Shown here: one piece after another, positions 1 to 5,978 of the stretch
How positions within the stretch are numbered: the first letter of the stretch is position 1
Layout of the letters: the number at the start of each line of letters is the position of its first letter
Assembly: GCA_947476895.1 (NCBI GenBank)
Contig: CANJRX010000025.1
Span: 1 to 33,259 of the forward strand
DNA: 33,259 nucleotides
Source of the DNA: Fidelibacterota bacterium
Lineage (GTDB): Bacteria > Pseudomonadota > Alphaproteobacteria > Rhodospirillales > Rhodospirillaceae
Reading direction: 5' to 3'
The notes under the pieces: model-generated
Databases searched by the model: none
The model's input: the letters and a program-made list of their open reading frames with translations, nothing else
What the model was told of the DNA's origin: nothing
Position numbers and translations under genes: made by a program

Positions 1-108
1 CACTACAACACCAAGCGGCCCCATTCATCGCTCGGCTATAGGCCGCCGGCGCCGGTGACCTATAGCCCGATACCAGTACCACTCGAACAGAGCCAAAACA
101 TGCAGTAG
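1..108 (+). CDS. IS3-family transposase OrfB, C-terminal end (partial)
   Basis: The plus-strand frame starting at base 1 reads HYNTKRPHSSLGYRPPAP, then about 17 more residues to a TAG at 106-108. This is the well-known C-terminal signature of the DDE integrase-type OrfB of IS3-family elements, where the 'YN..RPHSSLGY.PP' block follows the last catalytic Glu. Only about 35 residues are present, so the catalytic residues are not visible and activity cannot be judged. The gene runs toward the adaptor gene it interrupts. Confidence 0.8.
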   Translation, partial: HYNTKRPHSSLGYRPPAPVTYSPIPVPLEQSQNMQ

Positions 109-146
109 ACTAACATCACGACTGGTAAAGAAAATCGGTCAGGTCA
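1..146 (+). mobile_element. Right end of an IS3-family insertion sequence (partial)
   Basis: The window opens inside an insertion sequence. It holds the last codons of an IS3-type transposase, then about 38 bp of non-coding DNA. Read inward on the minus strand, the terminus begins TGACCTGACCGATTTTC, starting with the TG expected at an IS3-family tip. I place the outer edge at base 146 because the adaptor reading frame on the minus strand stays convincing up to base 147 and stops abruptly at the TGA that forms the IS tip. The other end and the target duplication lie outside the window. Confidence 0.75.
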
Positions 147-500
147 CTGGCCCGCCGTCACCACTTCGCCCGGTTCGACCAAGACGCGCTCTACAAGTCC
201 GCCTTCGATGGCATCGAGATAGACCGTATCGCGCGGCACGACCTTCGCCCGAAACGGGATCAGGTCATGGAACATGCCCTGCTCGACCGTGGCGATGGTG
301 AGCTGCGCCGCCGGAACGCGCAGTGTGCGCATGCTGTCGCCCATGACGAGGGCGAGCACCACAAACAGAAACAGCACGATGCCAGCAACGGCAGCGCCAA
401 CGCGCGCAGCCAAGGGCCACTTCTGCCAGAATCGCTGCTCAACCGGGGTATCCATCCCGGCGCCGCTTGTATCGGCAAGTTTGAGCTGAGCAACGGACAT
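144..500 (-). pseudogene. HlyD/RND-type periplasmic adaptor, truncated by IS insertion
   Basis: This encodes 118 residues of an efflux membrane-fusion (adaptor) protein. A cytoplasmic stretch is followed by one transmembrane helix (about residues 31-54), then the first beta-barrel/lipoyl half ending in a 'G.V..VLVEPGEVVTAGQ' block, where a full-length adaptor (usually 350-420 residues) continues with the lipoyl and hairpin domains. The stop is TGA at 144-146, the first three bases of the IS terminus, so about 70% of the protein is missing. A good Shine-Dalgarno (AGGAG) precedes the ATG, and the start lies 24 bp after the BlaI-type gene, so the two probably formed one repressor-controlled efflux operon. 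The N-terminus resembles adaptors paired with MacB/FtsX-type ABC permeases, but no permease is in view. The product is almost certainly non-functional. Confidence 0.8.
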
Positions 501-524
501 CGCGCTCTCCTGGCGGCTTATCCT

Positions 525-917
525 CTAGCGGGGCTTGACGAGCTTCTTCATTTTGCCGGCGATGGTTTGCAGCTGAGCGGGCTGGATCAGCGCCGCTTTC
601 ACCATGCCCATCAGCACGTCTTCAATGGACCCGCCGCAAAACCGGTCGACGATGCCCTTCACCTGTTGAACGGCAATCTGTTCGCGGGTTTCCGTGGCGT
701 AGAACATGAAGGCGCCATGCTCAAGCTTGTGCGTGAAGTAACCCTTCTCCTCCAACCGGCGCAGAACCGTGCGGATGGTGGGATCTTTTAAGGGCCGCGG
801 CAGAAGCTTGCGCACGGAGGCCGCCGTCATAGGACCGTGAGTCCAAATCAAGTTGGCGACTTCGTGTTCGAGATCGCCGAGGGGCGGAAGGGTCTTGGGA
901 GGTTTGGTTTTTGTCAT
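525..917 (-). CDS. BlaI/MecI/CopY-family transcriptional repressor
   Basis: This is a 130-residue winged-helix regulator of the penicillinase-repressor family. It opens with a 'LGDLEHEVANLIW..GPMTAASVRKLL' helix block, followed by the recognition helix and wing ('DPTIRTVLRRLEEKGYFTHK'). A C-terminal helical dimerisation part begins near 'IVDRFCGGSIEDVLMGMV'. I chose the ATG at 917 because the family N-terminus starts just before the 'LG.LE.EV' motif; the upstream in-frame Met codons would add an unlikely 22-residue basic extension. Family members repress themselves and a neighbouring operon by binding short palindromes, and some are relieved by proteolysis from a BlaR-type sensor. No BlaR is in the window. 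The adjacent adaptor suggests an efflux operon as target, now broken by the IS. Confidence 0.85.
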   Translation of the reverse strand: MTKTKPPKTLPPLGDLEHEVANLIWTHGPMTAASVRKLLPRPLKDPTIRTVLRRLEEKGYFTHKLEHGAFMFYATETREQIAVQQVKGIVDRFCGGSIEDVLMGMVKAALIQPAQLQTIAGKMKKLVKPR

Positions 918-942
918 GCCATTTTGCCATGTTACGCGTTGC

Positions 943-950
943 CACATGTG
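943..950. promoter_or_regulatory. Candidate repressor operator upstream of the BlaI-type gene
   Basis: A perfect 8-bp palindrome, CACATGTG, lies 26 bp upstream of the BlaI-type start, with a TACAAGT half-site-like stretch (minus strand, 954-960) next to it. BlaI/MecI proteins bind ACA/TGT dyads near their own promoters, but the spacing here differs from the known TACA-NN-TGTA core. Position supports the assignment; the match to consensus is weak. Confidence 0.25.
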
Positions 951-1007
951 ACGACTTGTAACACGGTCAAACACAGGCCGCAAGGCGTACGAATTACTCT
1001 TGAGAAA

Positions 1008-1205
1008 TTAGCGCGCGGGCAGCGCGGCCTGGTCCAAGACGGTCTCGAACTTTGTTCGCAACGGCTGGCGGAGGACGCGGCCGCCGCAGGCCAAGCACCT
1101 TGCCCCGTTCTCGCGCCGTAAGACCGCGACGCTTTCGATGCCGTAGCAGGTTTGGCAGGTGGGGCACTGGGTGACCGGCCGGAACCCAGGGCGAACGTGT
1201 TCCAT
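1008..1205 (-). CDS. Small zinc-ribbon protein (hypothetical)
   Basis: This 65-residue ORF carries a CPTC pair (Cys14/Cys17, plus Cys20) and a second pair in 'RCLACGG' (Cys37/Cys40), spaced as in small treble-clef or zinc-ribbon domains of the 'CP.C...Y.......RC..CG' type. I prefer the ATG at 1203-1205 over the preceding in-frame GTG; neither has a clear ribosome binding site. It lies upstream of, and co-directional with, the BlaI-type gene, about 90 bp away. The domain fold is suggested only by cysteine spacing and the intervening Tyr. No function is recognised. Without this gene the stretch 918-1384 would be non-coding. Confidence 0.5.
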   Translation of the reverse strand: MEHVRPGFRPVTQCPTCQTCYGIESVAVLRRENGARCLACGGRVLRQPLRTKFETVLDQAALPAR

Positions 1206-1384
1206 CACTCACAGTCGACAGATCCAACCCCGTACCAACGGTGATTGTCGCACTTCCGCCGGTGCCCGAAACCGTTCCGCACCAGACGAAGAAATCGGCC
1301 GCGCCATGATGCCGCCCAATTAGAGCACTTGAAATAGCACCAAAACTCGGCTGGAATCCGTCCAGTTGTGAGGGAACGAGAAGA

Positions 1385-1747
1385 ATGACAACCGTCCTGA
1401 TCGTCGAAGATGAAGCGTTCACCATCGAAATCCTCTCGGCCATTTTGAAGCGCCGCGGGCATGATGTTCTTGTCGCCAACAACGGCGCTGAAGGTGTGGC
1501 GAACGCCCGCAAGAATAAGCCGGACCTCGTGATTATGGACATGAGCATGCCGGGCATGAACGGCTGGGAAGCCATCCGGCAGCTGAAGGGCGCGGCCGAC
1601 ACGAAGGCGATTCCGATTATTGCGCTGACCAGCATGACCACGGCTGAAGACCGCGACGAGGCTTATAGCGCTGGTTGCGACGCCTATGAGGCGAAGCCTA
1701 TCGACGTGCAACGCCTTGAAGAGCGCATCAAGGAACTGATCGGATAA
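1385..1747 (+). CDS. Single-domain CheY-like response regulator
   Basis: This is a 120-residue stand-alone receiver domain. All conserved phospho-switch positions are visible: the acidic pair Asp9/Glu10 ('IVEDE'), phospho-acceptor Asp52 ('LVIMDMSMPGMNG'), Thr82 ('IIALTS') and Lys104 ('AKP'). There is no output domain, so it should act by protein-protein contact or as a phosphorelay shuttle, like CheY- or DivK-type proteins. The length fits a bare receiver. A purine-rich GAGAAGA sits directly before the ATG. No histidine kinase is adjacent, so the partner is an orphan elsewhere. The gene converges on yccF with a single base between stop codons and no visible terminator. Confidence 0.93.
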   Translation: MTTVLIVEDEAFTIEILSAILKRRGHDVLVANNGAEGVANARKNKPDLVIMDMSMPGMNGWEAIRQLKGAADTKAIPIIALTSMTTAEDRDEAYSAGCDAYEAKPIDVQRLEERIKELIG

Positions 1748-1748
1748 G

Positions 1749-2120
1749 CTAGGTAATCGGAACGATAGACGTTCCGACCGGCGCGAGACTCAACCGCGCC
1801 AATTTCAAATGCGCCCAGGCGAACGGCAAGCCGACGATGGTAATGCCCAGCAGGAATGCGCAGATCAGGTGGCCGAGCGCCAGCCACCATCCGGCAAAAA
1901 CAAACCAAATCACATTAGCTATGAAGCTGACCGGGTTTGAACTGCTGTCCTGCATTTGATTGCCAAAGGGCAGCAGGGTGTAGCCGGCGATGCGCAAAGC
2001 GCCCGGCACCCACGGCAAGCCAATAATCGTGATGGCCATGATGCAGGCGGCGAGCAGCCAGCCAAAGGCCATGGCCAGTCCGCCGAAAATCAGCCACAGA
2101 ATATTGAGGATGAGCGTCAT
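1749..2120 (-). CDS. yccF: YccF-family inner-membrane protein
   Basis: This is a 123-residue integral membrane protein made of two repeated halves, each a hydrophobic hairpin ending in an 'ITI(I/V)GLP' turn (near residues 31-36 and 92-97) followed by a short amphipathic segment. That duplicated pattern is diagnostic of the YccF domain; the biochemical role is not established. Its ATG follows the thiolase stop codon with no gap, so it is probably co-transcribed and perhaps translationally coupled as the last gene of the catabolic operon. Nothing in the sequence links it to aromatic catabolism, and it may simply be a hitch-hiking gene. Confidence 0.88.
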   Translation of the reverse strand: MTLILNILWLIFGGLAMAFGWLLAACIMAITIIGLPWVPGALRIAGYTLLPFGNQMQDSSSNPVSFIANVIWFVFAGWWLALGHLICAFLLGITIVGLPFAWAHLKLARLSLAPVGTSIVPIT

Positions 2121-3323
2121 TTAAACCGACTCCAGCAACAGCGAGATGCCCTGTCCCACGCCGACACACATCGTACATAAGGCGTAACGCTGTTTACGCA
2201 ATCCCATTTCAAGCGACGCCGTGAGGGCAAGGCGTGCGCCCGACATGCCGAGCGGATGGCCGAGGGCGATGGCGCCGCCGTTGGGATTAACCTGCGCGGC
2301 GTCGTCGGCGAGCCCAAACTCGCGCAGTACAGCCAAAGCTTGGGCGGCAAAGGCCTCATTCAACTCGATAACGCCGATGTCGCTGATTTTCAGTTTTGCC
2401 TTCGCCAGCAGTTTGCGTGTGGCCGGCACGGGGCCGACGCCCATGATGCGGGGCGCTACACCGGCGGTCGCGCAACTCACCACGCGGGCGCGGGGCGTTA
2501 AACCCCAGCGCTTTACGGCTTCGGCGGAAGCGATAATGAGTGCCGCCGCGCCGTCGTTGACGCCGGAGGCGTTGCCCGCCGTCACCGTGCCACCTGCGCG
2601 GAAAGGCGCGGGCAGTTTGGCAAGTTTTTCGAGTGTAGTGTCGGCGCGGGGATGTTCGTCGGCGCTGACAACCACGTCTTCTTTCCCGCTGCGGTAACGC
2701 ACGGGGATAATTTCTGTCGCAAAGCGGCCCGCTGCCATGGCCGCGCCGGCCCGTTGTTGTGAGCGCAGCGCGAAGGCGTCCTGATCGGCGCGGGAGATGC
2801 TGAAGTCCGCCGCCACGTTCTCTGCGGTTTCCGGCATGGTCTCTGTTCCGTGGCGCTTTTGCAGGGCCGGGTTGATGAACCGCCAACCCATGGTCGTGTC
2901 GTAAAGCGTGTGGTCGCGCGTGTAGGCGCTGTCGGCCTTGCCCATCACAAACGGTGCTCGGCTCATGTTTTCGACACCGCCCGCAATAATAAGGTCGGCT
3001 TCACCGGCCTTGATGCTGCGCGCAGCAAAGGCCACGGCATCGAGGCCCGAGGCGCACAGGCGATTGACAGTGGTGCCCGGTACGCTCTCCGGTAGGCCAG
3101 CCAAAAGTAATGCCATACGGGCGACGTTGCGGTTATCTTCGCCGGCCTGATTGGCGCAACCGAGAATGACATCGTCAATATTCGCCCAATCAATGCTGGG
3201 ATTGCGTTGCATCAACGCCGTCAGCGTCTCCGCCGCCAGATCATCCGCGCGTACGGGTGCAAGCTTGCCGGCGTAGCGGCCGATAGGGGTGCGAATACCG
3301 TCGCAGACAAAAGCTTCAGTCAT
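2121..3323 (-). CDS. pcaF: 3-oxoadipyl-CoA / acetyl-CoA thiolase (PcaF type)
   Basis: This is a 400-residue thiolase-family enzyme. It cleaves a 3-oxoacyl-CoA with CoA, for 3-oxoadipyl-CoA giving succinyl-CoA and acetyl-CoA. Catalytic residues are all in place: nucleophilic Cys90 ('VNRLCASGLDAV'), His356 ('GGAIALGHPLGMSG') and Cys386 ('CVGVGQG'). The 'GCANQAGEDNRNVARMALLLAGLP' region and 'MGKADSAYTRD' are typical of the PcaF/PaaJ subgroup rather than PhaA-type acetoacetyl-CoA thiolases. The length is normal. It lies 12 bp downstream of the CoA-transferase subunit gene, the usual pcaI-(pcaJ)-pcaF arrangement, which supports the final step of the beta-ketoadipate pathway. A general thiolase role cannot be excluded. 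Confidence 0.88.
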   Translation of the reverse strand: MTEAFVCDGIRTPIGRYAGKLAPVRADDLAAETLTALMQRNPSIDWANIDDVILGCANQAGEDNRNVARMALLLAGLPESVPGTTVNRLCASGLDAVAFAARSIKAGEADLIIAGGVENMSRAPFVMGKADSAYTRDHTLYDTTMGWRFINPALQKRHGTETMPETAENVAADFSISRADQDAFALRSQQRAGAAMAAGRFATEIIPVRYRSGKEDVVVSADEHPRADTTLEKLAKLPAPFRAGGTVTAGNASGVNDGAAALIIASAEAVKRWGLTPRARVVSCATAGVAPRIMGVGPVPATRKLLAKAKLKISDIGVIELNEAFAAQALAVLREFGLADDAAQVNPNGGAIALGHPLGMSGARLALTASLEMGLRKQRYALCTMCVGVGQGISLLLESV

Positions 3324-3335
3324 CGGGGATCTCTC

Positions 3336-4043
3336 TTAAACGGGGCGCGGACGCGTGGTGCGGTTCTCAATACGTTTTTCGTAGCCGACGCCTTGAATAA
3401 TGCGATCAACAAAAATGCCCGGCGTGTGCACCGCGTCGCCGTCGATCTCGCCCGCGTCGACAATGTGCTCGACTTCGGCAATGGTGATCTTGCCCGCCGT
3501 TGCCATCACGGGGTTGAAATTGCGCGCGGTTTTGCGAAACACCAAATTTCCCTCGGGGTCCGCCTTCCAGGCTTTCACGATGGAAAGGTCGGCGCGTAGC
3601 CAAGTCTCGCGTACATAAAGTTTGCCGTCGAATTTTTCGGTGGGCTTGCCTTCGGCGGCGATGGTGCCCACGCCGCTGGGCGTAAAGAACGCCGGTATGC
3701 CCGCACCGCCCGCACGAATGCGCTCAGCCAAGGTGCCTTGCGGGTTCAATTCCAACTCCAGCGTTCCATCCAGATACAGGCGCTCGAACAGCTTGTTCTC
3801 GCCGACGTAGGACGCGATCATTTTTTTGATCTGACCGTTATTCAACAACGTCCACAGACCGAAGCCGTCAGCGCCGCAGTTGTTGGAAACCACAGTCATC
3901 TGCTTAACGCCGTTGCGCTTCAGCGCCGCGATCAGGTTTTCTGGGTTGCCCGAGAGGCCAAAGCCGCCGGACATCAGCGTCATGCCGTCGAAGGTCACGC
4001 CTTCTAAAGCTGCGTCTGCACTCGGAAATATTTTACCAGCCAA
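3336..4043 (-). CDS. 3-oxoacid CoA-transferase subunit A (PcaI/ScoA type)
   Basis: This is a 235-residue alpha subunit of a family I CoA-transferase. These heteromers move CoA from succinyl-CoA to 3-oxoadipate or acetoacetate. Visible marks are the 'LMSGGFGLSGNPENLI' glycine-rich N-terminal loop, 'VSNNCGADGFGL', and 'TARNFNPVMATAGKITIAEVEHIV' near the C-terminus. Full length for subunit A. Translation appears to start at TTG (4041-4043), preceded by AGGA about 9 nt upstream. Next to a PcaF-type thiolase, 3-oxoadipate is the likely substrate, though the sequence also resembles ScoA. The beta subunit, which carries the catalytic Glu, is absent from this operon and window; normally it directly follows subunit A. 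Confidence 0.87.
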   Translation of the reverse strand: MAGKIFPSADAALEGVTFDGMTLMSGGFGLSGNPENLIAALKRNGVKQMTVVSNNCGADGFGLWTLLNNGQIKKMIASYVGENKLFERLYLDGTLELELNPQGTLAERIRAGGAGIPAFFTPSGVGTIAAEGKPTEKFDGKLYVRETWLRADLSIVKAWKADPEGNLVFRKTARNFNPVMATAGKITIAEVEHIVDAGEIDGDAVHTPGIFVDRIIQGVGYEKRIENRTTRPRPV

Positions 4044-4081
4044 GGATGCCGTTCCTATTGTTGCATGGTCGAGTATAGCAT

Positions 4082-4906
4082 TTAAAAGCCGTAGAGCTGG
4101 GCGGGATTGTCGACCAAAATCCGCTCCCGGGCCTTTGCATCCGGTACAGCCACGCTGAGCAGATCCACCAATCCCTGATCGTCCGGGACGGGATACTTGA
4201 TGTTCGGATGGGGCCAGTCGGTGCCCCAGAGAATCCTATCCGGCGCGGCGGCGACAAGCTTTTGCGCAAAGGGCACGACGTCGTGGAAGGGCGCGCCGGC
4301 CGCAGAGGCCCGGTCCATGCCAGAGATTTTCACCCAGGCCCGGGGATTGGCGGTCAGCTCAAGCAGTTTTTGAAACGGGGCTTGATCCAGTCCAGCTGCG
4401 GCATTGATGCGCGCCAGATGGTCGATCACAAAGGGGATTTCCAGCGGCTTTAGATATGGCAGCGCTGTTTCCAAATCGTCGGCGCTGAGATGCAACACGG
4501 CATGCCAGCCGAAGGGCGCGATCACATCGGTCACGCGCCGGAAATCGGTGAGGGACGGCGGCGCACCCAGATGCTTCACAAAATTAAACCGCACGCCGCG
4601 TATACCGCCGCGATTCAGGCCCGCGATCTCGTCTTTCGTCACCGTGGTTGGGACAAGCGCGATGCCGCGATAAGCGCCGTGCGATGTGGCAATGGCATCT
4701 AGCGTCACGCTGTTATCGAAGCCATGGCAGCCGGGCTGCACAATCACGCCGCGGTCGATACCGAGACGTTTATGCAAAGCCATGAGCGCTTCTTTAGGCG
4801 CTTCCGGCGGCGTATAGGTGCGCTTGTCGTCATAAGGAAAGCGCGACGTCGGCCCGAAGATGTGGAAGTGGGTGTCGCAGGCCCCTGTGGGCAACGCACC
4901 GCTCAT
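4082..4906 (-). CDS. LigI-like amidohydrolase (2-pyrone-4,6-dicarboxylate lactonase family)
   Basis: This is a 274-residue TIM-barrel amidohydrolase of the LigI-type cluster. It starts with the metal/active-site H-x-H pair (His13, His15 in 'CDTHFHIFGP'), then 'VIVQPGCHGFDNSVTLDAIA', 'GIRGVRFNFVKHLG', 'FVIDHLAR' and the C-terminal Asp motif 'WGTDWPHPN', all matching PDC lactonase. LigI opens 2-pyrone-4,6-dicarboxylate to 4-oxalomesaconate in the 4,5-cleavage route used for protocatechuate and gallate. I chose the ATG at 4904-4906 because its ATGA overlaps the stop of the preceding gene, indicating coupling; the longer frame adds 34 unlikely residues. Related lactonases act on other muconolactones, so the exact substrate is inferred from family and from nearby gallate/ferulate-type esterases. 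Confidence 0.82.
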   Translation of the reverse strand: MSGALPTGACDTHFHIFGPTSRFPYDDKRTYTPPEAPKEALMALHKRLGIDRGVIVQPGCHGFDNSVTLDAIATSHGAYRGIALVPTTVTKDEIAGLNRGGIRGVRFNFVKHLGAPPSLTDFRRVTDVIAPFGWHAVLHLSADDLETALPYLKPLEIPFVIDHLARINAAAGLDQAPFQKLLELTANPRAWVKISGMDRASAAGAPFHDVVPFAQKLVAAAPDRILWGTDWPHPNIKYPVPDDQGLVDLLSVAVPDAKARERILVDNPAQLYGF

Positions 4907-5466
4907 GGTTTCGAGATCTCCAGCACGCGTCGGCACATAATGCGGCGCGGATTGCGGAAGGTGGGCCGCACGCGGCTGCTCCAATCGGTTTCGCGGACGG
5001 CGAGCCACTCTTTACTGTGCAGAACGTCGGGCGAAACTAAGTCGTAGCAGGCGTAGTAATATGGGCCGGCATCAAGACTGACCAAACGCTGCGCCAGCAC
5101 AACGCCCGGAACGGCCGCCAAGCCCGGCATATGTTCGTCGTCGTACCAGTGCTCAAGGTCTTCAGCGCCGCCGGACGCGACATCGGTGCGCACAATATAA
5201 TGATGTGTGGCCGTGGCTCTGGCTGATGCGCCCTGAAACACACGCACCGCTTTCAGCCGGCTGACTTCCATAGGATTTAAAGCCGCGACAGCGCCTGCGA
5301 CATCCGGGGCATTTGCGCCGCGCACATAAGCCGTAACGCGCGGCTCTTCCAAGGCCAGGCAGATCAAGGCATCGCCGAAACTTTTCAGCGTTCCTGCGAG
5401 GGTGGGCGGCACCGCTTCAGATTTGAACTCGATCAGAACGGCATCTTTAAGAGCGTTAGTGGACAT
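4903..5466 (-). CDS. EthD-like ferredoxin-fold protein of unknown function
   Basis: This is a 187-residue protein that looks like two dimeric alpha-beta barrel (EthD/ABM-like) repeats. The second half has the better motif: 'DLEHWYDDEHMPGLAAVPGVV', then 'YYYACYDLVSPDVLHSKEWLA' and 'WSSRVRPTFRNPRRIMCRR'. The WY..EH.P block is the typical ligand-facing histidine region of such barrels. The gene overlaps the CMD gene upstream by 11 bp and the lactonase downstream by 4 bp (ATGA), so it is tightly embedded in the catabolic operon. Small barrels of this class are often decarboxylases, isomerases or degradation accessories, but I recognise no characterised homologue. The function is unknown; the context argues for a step on a lactone or semialdehyde intermediate. 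Confidence 0.7.
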   Translation of the reverse strand: MSTNALKDAVLIEFKSEAVPPTLAGTLKSFGDALICLALEEPRVTAYVRGANAPDVAGAVAALNPMEVSRLKAVRVFQGASARATATHHYIVRTDVASGGAEDLEHWYDDEHMPGLAAVPGVVLAQRLVSLDAGPYYYACYDLVSPDVLHSKEWLAVRETDWSSRVRPTFRNPRRIMCRRVLEISKP

Positions 5467-5974
5467 TCAAAGCCGCCAGGAATCTTGAAACCATGTTGTA
5501 AGCAGCCACTGTAGCGGTCAGTTCTACACGTCCCGTTGCGTCGAACGCGGCTTTGATGCGGTCGAATAACGCATCGGGCACTTGGATGTCCCGCGTCATG
5601 GTGTCGGTGTATTCAAGCACAAGGCGCTCCAGATCATCGAAGGCCGATAAGTCCGAGGTCTTCACCGCTTCCAGCTTGGCGTCCGACACCCCGGCTTTAC
5701 GGGCGTGGGGAACATGCACCTCAAATTCATAAGGTGCCCGATTGAGGATGGCGATACGCAAGATGATCAGCTCGCGCAGGTGCGGCGGCACAGTCGTCTT
5801 CTGCCGAATGGCGGTCAGCAGCGCTTCCCAGCCTTCAGCGACAGGCAGGCTGTTGAGAAGAATGCCGTAGAGCGCCGAGATTTCGCCGCGCGAGCGCCGG
5901 ATTTGGGCTTCGACGGCGCGACCGGCCTCAGTGACGGCCGGAGGTGCAGCCGTAATACGGGGCCTGTTCGTCAT
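5456..5974 (-). CDS. Carboxymuconolactone decarboxylase (CMD)-family protein
   Basis: This is a 172-residue all-helical CMD/AhpD-fold protein. The core 'LRELIILRIAILNRAPYEFEVHVPHARKAGVSD' (about residues 66-98) has the Glu and His of the CMD motif but lacks the CxxC of AhpD-type peroxidase partners. A decarboxylase or related aromatic-catabolic role is therefore more likely than a redox one. It is longer than classical PcaC (about 130 residues), with an N-terminal helical extension, as in many uncharacterised CMD proteins from aromatic operons. It starts 4 bp after the symporter stop and overlaps the next gene. PcaC-like action on 4-carboxymuconolactone would fit the downstream CoA-transferase and thiolase, but this is inference. 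Confidence 0.8.
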   Translation of the reverse strand: MTNRPRITAAPPAVTEAGRAVEAQIRRSRGEISALYGILLNSLPVAEGWEALLTAIRQKTTVPPHLRELIILRIAILNRAPYEFEVHVPHARKAGVSDAKLEAVKTSDLSAFDDLERLVLEYTDTMTRDIQVPDALFDRIKAAFDATGRVELTATVAAYNMVSRFLAALNVH

Positions 5975-5978
5975 AAGA

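Noticed and set aside
837-1121. 94-residue plus-strand frame over the BlaI start and zinc-ribbon ORF
   Set aside because: No motif, no ribosome site, and it overlaps two better minus-strand reading frames.
994-1641. 215-residue minus-strand frame across the receiver gene
   Set aside because: It is antisense to a well-supported response regulator. A 'SGTGGSATITVG' stretch looks protein-like but is low-complexity and has no ribosome site.
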